Source: Hydractinia symbiolongicarpus
Taxonomy: Eukaryota > Cnidaria > Hydrozoa > Anthoathecata > Hydractiniidae
Direction: 5' to 3'
Assembly: GCF_029227915.1 (NCBI RefSeq)
Contig: NC_079880.1
Coordinates: 684,001 to 748,000 of the forward strand
DNA: 64,000 nucleotides
In this document: positions 51,932-63,270 of the stretch, piece by piece
Position numbering within the stretch: the first letter of the stretch is position 1
Layout of the letters: every line of letters begins with the position of its first letter
Notes under the pieces: model-generated
Database searches by the model: none
Seen by the model: the letters and a program-made list of their open reading frames with translations, nothing else
Told to the model about the DNA's origin: nothing
Position numbers and translations under genes: made by a program

Positions 51932-54021
51932 GACCAAGCCTATCCATTATCGCACGCTGAAGAAAGAGCGACAGTTTCAAAAACTACATTTTATTGTCTT
52001 TCTAACAGTGTCAGTCTGTTTGAGTTACAACGGTTGGGTCACATATTTGTACCAACATGTCTTTAGCGATATTTTTTTGATATTGCTAGGCTGCATCGCT
52101 CTTAACATTGAAACGATTGACTGTGGGACTTAATTGAACAAACTTTGGACTGTGACCTAATAAATATGATAAATGAGAAAATTGGACTCCAAGAAATAAC
52201 ATTCTTCTTAATTTGACATGATTGCCAGAACTCAGCGATTACACTGGGCGCTGTGGTAGCGCTTTATTTAAGAATTTAGATAAATAAGTCATTCTTTACT
52301 GTGGGACCAATCCTATCCGTTATCCCGCGCTGAAGAAATAGCGACAGTTTCAAAAACTACATTTCATTGTCTTTCTAACAGTGTCAGTCCGTTTGAGTTT
52401 CAACAGTTGGGTCACATATTCGTACCAACATGTATTTAGCGATATTTATCTGATATTACTAGGTTGCATCGCTTTTAACAGTGAAACGAATGACTGTGGG
52501 ACTTAATTGAACTAACTTTGGACTGTGAACTGATAAATGTGATAAATGAAAAAGATTTGACTCCAAGAAATAACATTCTTCTTAATTTGACATGATTCCC
52601 GGAACTCAGCGGTTACACTGGGCGCTGTGGTAGCGCTTCTTTAAAAATTTAAATTAATAAGCCATTTTTTACTGTGGGTCCAATCCTAGCCGTTATCGCG
52701 CGCTGAAGAGATAGCGACAGTTTAAAAAACTACATTTCATTGACTTTCTAACGGTGTCAGTCTGTTTGAGTTACAACGGTTGGGTCACCTATTCGTGCCA
52801 ACATGTATTTAGCGATATTTTTCTCATATTATTAGGTTGCATTGCTTTTAACAGTGAAACGATTGACTGTGGCACATAATTGAACTGATTTTGGACTGTG
52901 ACCTTAAAAAATGTTAAAGGGGAGACAATTGGACTCCAAGAAATAACATTCTTCTTAATTTGACATGATTACCGAAACTCAGCGATTACACTGGGCGCTG
53001 TGGCAGCGCTTCAATTAAAAATTAAGATAAATAAGTCATTCTTTACTGTGGGACCAATCTTAGCCGTTATCGCGCGCTGAAGAATTAGAGACAGTTTCAA
53101 AAACTACATTTCATTGACTTTCTAACGGTGTCAGTCTGTTTGAGTTACAACGGTTGGGTCACCTATTCGTGCCAACATGTATTTAGCGATATTTTTTTGA
53201 TATTACTAGGTTGCATCGCTCTTAACAATGAAACGATTGACTGTGGGACTTAATTGAACAAACTTTGGACTGTGACCTAATAAATGTGATAAATGAGAAA
53301 ATTGGACTCCAAGAAATAACATTCTTCTCAATTTGACATGATTGCCGGAACTCAGCGATTACACTGGGCGCTGTGGTAGCGCTTTATTTAAGAATTTAGA
53401 TAAATAAGTCATTCTTTACTGTGGGACCAATCCTATCCGTTATCGCGCGCTGAAGAAATAGCGACAGTTTCAAAAACTACATTTTATTGTCTTTCTAACA
53501 GTGTCAGTCCGTTTGAGTTACAACGGTTGGGTCACATATTCGTACTAACATGTATTTAGCGATATTTTTTTGATATTACTAGGTTGCATCGCTCTTAACA
53601 ATGAAACGATTAACTGTGGGACTTAATTGAACTGATTATAGACTGTGACCTTGAAAATGTTATAAGTGAGACAAGCGGACTCAAAGAAATAACATTCTTT
53701 TTAATTTGACATGATTGCCGGAATTCAGCGATTACACCGTGCGCTGTGGTAGCGCTTCATTTAAAAATTTAGATAAATAAGTCATTCTTTACTGTGGGAC
53801 AAATCCTAGCCGTTATCACGCTCTGAAGAAATATTGACAGTTTCAAAAACAAAATTTCATTGACTTTCTAAGAGTATCAATCCGTTTGAGTTACAACGGT
53901 TGCGTCACATATTGGTACCAACATGTATTTCGTGATATTTTTCCGGTACTACTAGCTGGTATGGCTTTTAACAGTGAAACGATTGATTGTGGGACTTAAT
54001 TGAACAAACTTTGGACTGTGA
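51932..54021 (+). repeat. Partner of 32161-34250 (offset 19771)
   Basis: It begins inside the monomer at 51717, just after the shared TCATTCTTTACTGTGG. The left part of that monomer is related to the type at 31201, so this is a chimeric junction. The block stays in perfect register with its partner even across the internally replaced patch. Confidence 0.9.
53032..53171 (+). other. Conversion-like patch inside a duplicated block
   Basis: Flanks match the 19771-bp-upstream partner almost perfectly and in register. About 14 differences are packed into these 140 bases, including CTTTACTG for TATACTG, GAATTAGAG for GAGATAGCG, and CCTATTCGTGCC for CATATTCGTACC. The right part equals the preceding monomer (about 52748-52803). 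Confidence 0.8.
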
Positions 54022-55076
54022 CCTAATAAATGTGATAAATAAGAAAATAGGACTCCAAGAAATAACATTCTTCCTAATTTGACATGATTGCCGAAACTCA
54101 GCAATTACACTGGGCGCTGTGGTAGCGCTTCAATTAAAAATTAAGATAAAAAAGTAATTATTTACTGTGGAACCAATCTTAGCCGTTATCGCGCGCTGAA
54201 GAATTAGAGACAGTTTCAAAAACTACATTTCATTGACTTTTTAACGGTGTCAGTCCGTTTGAGTTACAACGGTTGGGTCACCTATTCGTACCAACATGTG
54301 TTTAGCGATATTTTTCTAATATTACTAGGTTGCATCGCTCTTAACAATGAAACGATTGACTGTGGGACTTAATTGAACAAACTTTGGACTGTGACCTAAT
54401 AAATGTGATAAATCAGAAAATTGGACTCCAAGAAATAACATTCTTCTCAATTTGACATGAATGCCGGAACTCAGCGATTACACTGGGCGCTGTGGTAGCG
54501 CTTTATTTAAGAATTTAGATAAATAAGTCATTCTTTACTGTGGGACCAATCCTATCCGTTATCGCGCGCTGAAGAAATAGCGACAGTTTCAAAAACAACA
54601 TTTTATTGTCTTTCTAACAGTGTCAGTCCGTTTGAGTTACAACGGTTGGGTCACATGTTCGTACTAACATGTATTTAGCGATATTTTTTTTATATTACTA
54701 GGTTGCATCGTTCTTAACAATGAAACGATTGACTGTGGGACTTAATTGAACAAACTTTGGACTATAACCTAATAAATGTGATAAAAAAACAGAAAATTGG
54801 ACTCCAAGAAATAACATTCTTCTTAATTTGACATGATTGCCGAAACTCTGCGATTACACTGGGCGCTGTGGTGGCGCTTCATTTAAAAATTTAGATAAAT
54901 AAGTCATTCTTTACTGTGGGACCAATCCTATCCGTTATCGCGCGTGGAAGAAATAGCGAAAGTTTCAAAAACTACATTTCATTGTCTTTCTAACAGTGTC
55001 AGTGCGTTTGAGTTACATCGGTTGGGTCACATATTCGTACCAACATGTATTTAGCGATATTTTTTGATATTACTAG
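53787..55076 (+). repeat. Partner of 38870-40159 (offset 14917)
   Basis: It overlaps the end of the 51932-54021 block, because the related sequences at 34.0 and 38.9 kb share the TTATCACGCTCTG monomer form. The jump from offset 19771 to 14917 means the domain III interval of about 34.3-38.9 kb (some 13 monomers) is absent here or was gained there. Confidence 0.86.
54780..54792 (+). other. A-run insertion variant (copy 4 of 6)
   Basis: Same variant, in the monomer at 54702, counterpart of copy 3. Confidence 0.9.
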
Positions 55077-55285
55077 GTTGTATCGCTTGTAACAATAAAA
55101 CGATTAACTGTGGGACTTAATTGAACTGATTATGGACTGTGACCTTGAAAATGTTATAAGTGAGACAAGCGGACTCAAAGAAATAACATTCTTTTTAATT
55201 TGACATGATTGCCGGAATTCAGCGATTACACCTGGCGCTGTGGTAGCGCTTCATTTAAAAATTTAGATAAATAAGTCATTCTTTA

Positions 55286-56793
55286 CTGTGGGACCAATCT
55301 TAGCCGTTATCGCGCGCTGAAGAATTAGAGACAGTTTCAAAAACTACATTTCATTGACTTTTTAACGGTGTCAGTCCGTTTGAGTTACAACGGTTGGGTC
55401 ACCTATTCGTACCAACATGTGTTTAGCGATATTTTTCTAATATTACTAGGTTGCATCGTTCTTAACAATGAAACGATTGACTGTGGGACTTAATTGAACA
55501 AACTTTGGACTATAACCTAATAAATGTGATAAAAAAACAGAAAATTGGACTCCAAGAAATAACATTCTTCTTAATTTGACATGATTGCCGAAACTCTGCG
55601 ATTACACTGGGCGCTGTGGTGGCGCTTCATTTAAAAATTTAGATAAATAAGTCATTCTTTACTGTGGGACCAATCCTATCCGTTATCGCGCGTGGAAGAA
55701 ATAGCGAAAGTTTCAAAAACTACATTTCATTGTCTTTCTAACAGTGTCAGTGCGTTTGAGTTACATCGGTTGGGTCACATATTCGTACCAACATGTATTT
55801 AGCGATATTTTTTGATATTACTAGGTTGTATCGCTTGTAACAATAAAACGATTAACTGTGGGACTTAATTGAACTGATTATGGACTGTGACCTTGAAAAT
55901 GTTATAAGTGAGACAAGCGGACTCAAAGAAATAACATTCTTTTTAATTTGACATGATTGCCGGAATTCAGCGATTACACCTGGCGCTGTCGTAGCGCTTC
56001 ATTTAAAAATTTAGATAAATAAGTCATTCTTTACTGTGGGACCAATCCTATCCGTTATCGCGCGCTGAAGAAATAGCGACAGTTTCAAAAACTACATTTT
56101 ATTGTCTTTCTAACAGTGTCAGTCCGTTTGAGTTACAACGGCTGGGTCACATATTCGTACTAACATGTATTTAGCGATATTTTTTTGATATTACTAGGTT
56201 GCATCGCTCTTAACAATGAAACGATTAACTGTGGGACTTAATTGAACTGATTATAGACTGTGACCTTGAAAATGTTATAAGTGAGACAAGCGGACTCAAA
56301 GAAATAACATTCTTTTTAATTTGACATGATTGCCGGAATTCAGCGATTACACCGTGCGCTGTGGTAGCGCTTCATTTAAAAATTAAGATAAAAAAGTAAT
56401 TCTTTACTGTGGGACCAATCTTAGCCGTTATCGCGCGCTGAAGAATTAGAGACAGTTTCAAAAACTACATTTCATTGACTTTTTAATGGTGTCAGTCCGT
56501 TTGAGTTACAACGGTTGGGTCACCTATTCGTACCAACATGTGTTTAGCGATATTTTTCTGATATTACTAGGTTGCATCGCTCTTAACAATGAAACGATTG
56601 ACTGTGGGACTTAATTGAACAAACTTTGGACTATAACCTAATAAATGTGATAAATGAGAAAATTGGACTCCAAGAAATAACATTCTTCTTAATTTGACAT
56701 GATTGCCGAAACTCTGCGATTACACTGGGCGCTGTGGTGGCGCCTAATTTAAAATTTTAGATAAATAAGTCATTCTTTACTGTGGGACCAATC
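55286..56793 (+). repeat. 5-monomer-shift block, copy 1 (1867 bp)
   Basis: Monomers at 55450, 55825, 56198 and 56571 match those at 57317, 57692, 58065 and 58438. Shared marks are ACATCGGTTGGG, GTGGAAGAAATAGCGAAAG, GTATCGCTTGTAACAATAAAAC, ACCTGGCGCTG and ACACCGTGCGCTG. The copies part near 56793, with TAGCCGTTATCACGC here and TATCCGTTATCGCGCG in the other. Confidence 0.88.
55528..55540 (+). other. A-run insertion variant (copy 5 of 6)
   Basis: Same variant, in the monomer at 55450. Its partner is copy 6, 1867 bp downstream. Confidence 0.9.
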
Positions 56794-57152
56794 CTAGCCG
56801 TTATCACGCTCTGAAGAAATATCGACAGTTTCAAAAACAAAATTTCATTGACTTTCTAAGAGTATCAATCCGTTTGAGTTACAACGGCTGCGTCACATAT
56901 TGGTACCAACATGTATTTCGTGATATTTTTCCGGTACTACTAGCTGGTATGGCTTTTAACGGTGAAACGATTGACTGTGGGACTTAATTGAACAAACTTT
57001 GGACTGTGACCTAATAAATGTGATAAATAAGAAAATAGGACTCCAAGAAATAACATTCTTCCTAATTTGACATGATTGCCGAAACTCAGCAATTACACTG
57101 GGCGCTGTGGTAGCGCTTTAATTAAAAATTAAGATAAAAAAGTAATTATTTA

Positions 57153-58660
57153 CTGTGGGACCAATCTTAGCCGTTATCGCGCGCTGAAGAATTAGAGACA
57201 GTTTCAAAAACTACATTTCATTGACTTTTTAACGGTGTCAGTCCGTTTGAGTTACAACGGTTGGGTCACCTATTCGTACCAACATGTGTTTAGCGATATT
57301 TTTCTAATATTACTAGGTTGCATCGCTCTTAACAATGAAACGATTGACTGTGGGACTTAATTGAACAAACTTTGGACTATAACCTAATAAATGTGATAAA
57401 AAAACAGAAAATTGGACTCCAAGAAATAACATTCTTCTTAATTTGACATGATTGCCGAAACTCTGCGATTACACTGGGCGCTGTGGTGGCGCTTCATTTA
57501 AAAATTTAGATAAATAAGTCATTCTTTACTGTGGGACCAATCCTATCCGTTATCGCGCGTGGAAGAAATAGCGAAAGTTTCAAAAACTACATTTCATTGT
57601 CTTTCTAACAGTGTCAGTGCGTTTGAGTTACATCGGTTGGGTCACATATTCGTACCAACATGTATTTAGCGATATTTTTTGATATTACTAGGTTGTATCG
57701 CTTGTAACAATAAAACGATTAACTGTGGGACTTAATTGAACTGATTATGGACTGTGACCTTGAAAATGTTATAAGTGAGACAAGCGGACTCAAAGAAATA
57801 ACATTCTTTTTAATTTGACATGATTGCCGGAATTCAGCGATTACACCTGGCGCTGTGGTAGCGCTTCATTTAAAAATTTAGATAAATAAGTCATTCTTTA
57901 CTGTGGGACCAATCCTATCCGTTATCGCGCGCTGAAGAAATAGCGACAGTTTCAAAAACTACATTTTATTGTCTTTCTAACAGTGTCAGTCCGTTTGAGT
58001 TACAACGGCTGGGTCACATATTCGTACTAACATGTATTTAGCGATATTTTTTTGATATTACTAGGTTGCATCGCTCTTAACAATGAAACGATTAACTGTG
58101 GGACTTAATTGAACTGATTATAGACTGTGACCTTGAAAATGTTATAAGTGAGACAAGCGGACTCAAAGAAATAACATTCTTTTTAATTTGACATGATTGC
58201 CGGAATTCAGCGATTACACCGTGCGCTGTGGTAGCGCTTCATTTAAAAATTAAGATAAAAAAGTAATTCTTTACTGTGGGACCAATCTTAGCCGTTATCG
58301 CGCGCTGAAGAATTAGAGACAGTTTCAAAAACTACATTTCATTGACTTTTTAACGGTGTCAGTCCGTTTGAGTTACAACGGTTGGGTCACCTATTCGTAC
58401 CAACATGTGTTTAGCGATATTTTTCTGATATTACTAGGTTGCATCGCTCTTAACAATGAAACGATTGACTGTGGGACTTAATTGAACAAACTTTGGACTA
58501 TAACCTAATAAATGTGATAAATGAGAAAATTGGACTCCAAGAAATAACATTCTTCTTAATTTGACATGATTGCCGAAACTCTGCGATTACACTGGGCGCT
58601 GTGGTGGCGCCTAATTTAAAATTTTAGATAAATAAGTCATTCTTTACTGTGGGACCAATC
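57153..58660 (+). repeat. 5-monomer-shift block, copy 2 (1867 bp)
   Basis: This is the partner of 55286-56793. Its right half is also the left part of the 58065-59917 block that matches 40160-42005, so this copy looks like the one joined to ancestral flanking sequence. Confidence 0.87.
57395..57407 (+). other. A-run insertion variant (copy 6 of 6)
   Basis: Same variant, in the monomer at 57317, counterpart of copy 5. Confidence 0.9.
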
Positions 58661-59917
58661 CTATCCGTTATCGCGCGTGGAAGAAATAGCGAAAGTTTCA
58701 AAAACTACATTTCATTGTCTTTCTAACAGTGTCAGTGCGTTTGAGTTACATCGGTTGGGTCACATATTCGTACCAACATGTATTTAGCGATATTTTTTGA
58801 TATTACTAGGTTGTATCGCTTGTAACAATAAAACGATTAACTGTGGGACTTAATTGAACTGATTATGGACTGTGACCTTGAAAATGTTATAAGTGAGACA
58901 AGCGGACTCAAAGAAATAACATTCTTTTTAATTTGACATGATTGCCGGAATTCAGCGATTACACCTGGCGCTGTGGTAGCGCTTCATTTAAAAATTTAGA
59001 TAAATAAGTCATTCTTTACTGTGGGACCAATCCTAGCCGTTATCACGCTCTGAAGAAATATCGACAGTTTCAAAAACTAAATTTCATTGACTTTCTAAGA
59101 GTATCAATCCGTTTGAGTTACAACGGTTGCGTCACATATTGGTACCAACATGTATTTCGTGATATTTTTCCGGTACTACTAGCTGGTATGGCTTTTAACA
59201 GTGAAACGATTGATTGTGGGACTTAATTGAACTAACTTTGTACTGTGACCTGATAAATGAGATAAATGAGACAATTGGACTCCAAGAAATAACATTCTTC
59301 TTAATTTGACGGGATTTCCGGAACTCAGCGATTACACTGGGCGCCGTGGTAGCGCTTCATTTAAAAATTCAGATAAATAAGTCATTCTTTACTGTGGGAC
59401 CAATCCTAGCCGTTATCACGCTCTGAAGAAATATCGACAGTTTCAAAAACTAAATTTCATTGACTTTCTAACAGTGTCAGTCCGTTTGAGTTACAACGGT
59501 TGGGTCACATATTCGTACTAACATGTATTTAGCGATATTTTTTTTGATATTGCTAGGTTGCATCGCTTTTAACAATGAAACGATTGACTGTGGGGCTTAA
59601 TTGAACAAACTTTGGACTATAACCTAATAAATGTGATAAATGAGACAATTGGACTCCAAGAAATAACATTCTTCTTAATTTGACGGGATTTCCGGAACTC
59701 AGCGATTACACTGGGCGCCGTGGTAGCACTTCATTTAAAAATTTAGATAAATAAGTCATTCTTTACTGTGGGACCAATCCTAGCCATTATCGCGCTCTGA
59801 AGAAATATCGACAGTTTCAAAAACTAAATTTCATTTACTTTCTAACCGTGACAGTCCGTTTGAGTTACAACGGTTGGGTCAAATATTCGTACCAACAAGT
59901 ATTTAGCGATATTTTTT
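58065..59917 (+). repeat. Partner of 40160-42005 (offset 17905)
   Basis: It keeps the 7 bp (GGGACCA) that the first copy lost. Its left edge coincides with a monomer start. Confidence 0.89.
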
Positions 59918-60185
59918 CGGTACTACTAGGTTGTATGGCTTTCAACAGTGAAACGATTGACTGTGGGACTTAATTGAACTGTTTATGGACTGTGACCTTA
60001 TAAATGTTAAAGTGAGACAATTGGACTCCAGGAAATAACATTCTTCCTAATTTGACATGATTGCCGAAACTCAGCAATTACATTGGGCGCTGTGGTAGCG
60101 CTTCAATTAAAAATTAAGATAAAAAAGTCATTCTTTACTGTGGAACCAATCTTAGCCGTTATCGCGCGCTGAAGAATTAGAGACA
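59440..60185 (+). repeat. 2-monomer tandem duplication, copy 1 (746 bp)
   Basis: This is directly repeated by 60186-60931 with no intervening sequence. Both carry TTGATATTGCTAGG, TGTGGGGCTTAATTG, CCAACAAGTATTTAGC, TTTCGGTACTACTAGG, GGCTTTCAACAG and GACTCCAGGAAATAAC. I see no difference between the copies over most of the length. Confidence 0.92.
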
Positions 60186-60931
60186 GTTTCAAAAACTAAA
60201 TTTCATTGACTTTCTAACAGTGTCAGTCCGTTTGAGTTACAACGGTTGGGTCACATATTCGTACTAACATGTATTTAGCGATATTTTTTTTGATATTGCT
60301 AGGTTGCATCGCTTTTAACAATGAAACGATTGACTGTGGGGCTTAATTGAACAAACTTTGGACTATAACCTAATAAATGTGATAAATGAGACAATTGGAC
60401 TCCAAGAAATAACATTCTTCTTAATTTGACGGGATTTCCGGAACTCAGCGATTACACTGGGCGCCGTGGTAGCACTTCATTTAAAAATTTAGATAAATAA
60501 GTCATTCTTTACTGTGGGACCAATCCTAGCCATTATCGCGCTCTGAAGAAATATCGACAGTTTCAAAAACTAAATTTCATTTACTTTCTAACCGTGACAG
60601 TCCGTTTGAGTTACAACGGTTGGGTCAAATATTCGTACCAACAAGTATTTAGCGATATTTTTTCGGTACTACTAGGTTGTATGGCTTTCAACAGTGAAAC
60701 GATTGACTGTGGGACTTAATTGAACTGTTTATGGACTGTGACCTTATAAATGTTAAAGTGAGACAATTGGACTCCAGGAAATAACATTCTTCCTAATTTG
60801 ACATGATTGCCGAAACTCAGCAATTACATTGGGCGCTGTGGTAGCGCTTCAATTAAAAATTAAGATAAAAAAGTCATTCTTTACTGTGGAACCAATCTTA
60901 GCCGTTATCGCGCGCTGAAGAATTAGAGACA
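60186..60931 (+). repeat. 2-monomer tandem duplication, copy 2 (746 bp)
   Basis: This is the partner of 59440-60185. The copies part at the phase of TTTCAAAAACTA, followed by AATTTC in one flank and CATTTC in the other. Confidence 0.92.
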
Positions 60932-61390
60932 GTTTCAAAAACTACATTTCATTGACTTTTTAACGGTGTCAGTCCGTTTGAGTTACAACGGTTGGGTCAC
61001 CTATTCGTACCAACATGTGCTTAGCGATATTTTTCTGATAATACTAGGTTGCATCGCTTTTAACAATGAAACGACTGACTGTGGGACTTAATTGAACTAA
61101 CTTTGGACTGTGACCTGATAAATGTGATAAATGAGACAATTGGACTCCAAGAAATAACATTCTTCTTAATTTGACAGGATTTCCGGAACTCAGCGATTAC
61201 ACTGGGCGCTGTGGTAGCGCTTCAATTAAAAATTAAGATAAAAAAGTCATTCCTTACTGTGGGACCAATCTTAGCCGTTATCGCGCGTTGAAGATTTGGA
61301 GACAGTTTCAAAAACTACATTTCATTGACTTTTTAACGGTGTCAGTCCGATTGAGTTACAACGGTTGGGTCACCTATTCGTACCAACATG
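60661..61390 (+). repeat. 7-monomer-shift block, copy 1 (2610 bp)
   Basis: This matches 63271-64000, with ATGTGCTTAGCG, GATAATACTAGG, AACGACTGACTG, TTGACAGGATTTCC and GAAGATTTGGAGACAG in both. One difference is GTCCGATTGAG here versus GTCCGTTTGAG. Confidence 0.89.
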
Positions 61391-61968
61391 TGTTTAGCGA
61401 TATTTTTCTGATATTACTAGGTTGCTTCGCTTTTAACAATGAAACGATTGACTGTGGGACTTAATTGAACTAACTTTGGACTGTGACCTGATAAATGTGA
61501 TAAATGAGACAATTGGACTACAAGAAATAACATTCTTCTTAATTTGACGGGATTTCCGGAACTCAGCGATTACACTGGGCGCCGTGGTAGCGCTTCATTT
61601 AGAAATTTAGATAAATAAGTCATTCTTTACTTTGGGACCAATCCTAGCCATTATCGCGCTCTAAAGAAATATCGACAGTTTCAAAAACTAAATTTCATTG
61701 ACTTTCTAACCGTGTCAGTCCGTTTGAGTTACAACGGTTGGGTCACATATTCGTACCAACATGTATTTAGCGATATTTTTTGATATTACTAGGTTGTATC
61801 GCTTGTAATAATAAAACGATTGACTGTGGGACTTAATTGAACTGATTATGGACTGTGACCTTAAAAATGTTATAAGTGAGACAAGCGGACTCCAAGAAAT
61901 GACATTCTTCTTAATTTGACGGGATTTCCGGAACTCAGCGATTACACTGGGCGGCGTGGTAGCACTTC

Positions 61969-62449
61969 ATTTAAAAATTTAGATAAATAAGTCATTCTTT
62001 ACTGTGGGACCAATCCTAGCCATTATTGCGCTCTGAAAAAATATCGACAGTTTCAAAAACTAAATTTCATTTACTTTCTAACCGTGACAGTCCGTTTGAG
62101 TTACAACGGTTGGGTCAAATATTCGTACCAACAAGTATTTAGCGATATTTTTTTTGATATTACTAAGTTGCTTCGCTTTTAACAATGAAACGAATGACTG
62201 TGGGACTTAATTGAACTAACTTTGGACTTTGACATGATAAATGTGATAAATGAGACAGCTGGACTCCAAGAAATAACATTCTTCTTAATTTGACGGGATT
62301 TCCGGAACTCAGCGATTACACTGGGCGCCGTGGTAGCGCTTCATTTAAAAATTCAGATAAATAAGTCATTCTTTACTGTGGGACCAATTCTAGCCGTTAT
62401 CACGCTCTGAAGAAATATCGACAGTTTCAAAAACTAAATTTCATTGACT
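61969..62449 (+). repeat. Partner of 41821-42300 (offset 20148)
   Basis: Together with the looser matches to 64000 this completes the collinear second copy of domain III. The next monomer (62541) is instead a close relative of 59557 and 60303, so local exchange has reshuffled it. Confidence 0.82.
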
Positions 62450-63270
62450 TTCTAACAGTGTCAGTCCGTTTGAGTTACAACGGTTGGGTCACATATTCGT
62501 ACTAACATGTATTTAGCGATATTTTTTTTGATATTGCTAGGTTGCATCGCTTTTAACAATGAAACGATTGACTGTGGGGCTTAATTGAACAAACTTTGGA
62601 CTATAACCTAATAAATGTGATAAATGAGACAATTGGACTCCAAGAAATAACATTCTTCTTAATTTGACGGGATTTCCGGAACTCAGCGATTACACTGGGC
62701 GCCGTGGTAGCGCTTCATTTAAAAATTTAGATAAATAAGTCATTTTTTACTGAGGGACCAATCCTATCTGTTATCGCGGGTGGAAGAAATAGCGACAGTC
62801 TCAAAAACTACATTTCATTGTCTTTCTAACAGTGTCAGTCCGTTTGAGTTACATCGGTTGGGTCACATATTCGTACCAACATGTATTTAGCGATATTTTT
62901 TGATATTACTAGGTTGTATCGCTTGTAACAATAAAACGATTGACTGTGGGACTTAATTGAACTGATTATGGACTGTGACCTTAAAAATGTTATAAGTGAG
63001 ACAAGCGGACTCAAAGAAGTAACATTCTTTTTAATTTGACATGATTGCCGGAACTCAGCAATTACACCGGGCGCTGTGGTAGCGCTTCATTTAAGAATTT
63101 AGATAAATTAGTCATTCTTAACTGTGGGACCAATCCTAGCCGTTATCGCGGGTGGAAGAAATAGCGACAGTTTCAGAAACTACATTTCATTGACGTTCTA
63201 AGAGTATCAATCCGTTTGAGTTACAACGGTTGAGTCAAATATTCGTACCAACATGTCTTTCGTGATATTG

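Larger units (their letters stand above)
51932..59439 (+). repeat. Satellite domain V: paralogue of 32161-41.3 kb with a 5-monomer expansion
   Basis: Monomer starts are 52090, 52463, 52836, 53210, 53583, 53955, 54329, 54702, 55077, 55450, 55825, 56198, 56571, 56943, 57317, 57692, 58065, 58438, 58810 and 59182. Successive parts match domain III in the same order: 32161 onward (offset 19771), 38870 onward (offset 14917), then 40160 onward (offset 17905). The 34.3-38.9 kb part of domain III has no collinear counterpart here. Conversely 55286-58660 is enlarged relative to domain III by an internal shift of 1867 bp. Confidence 0.87.
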
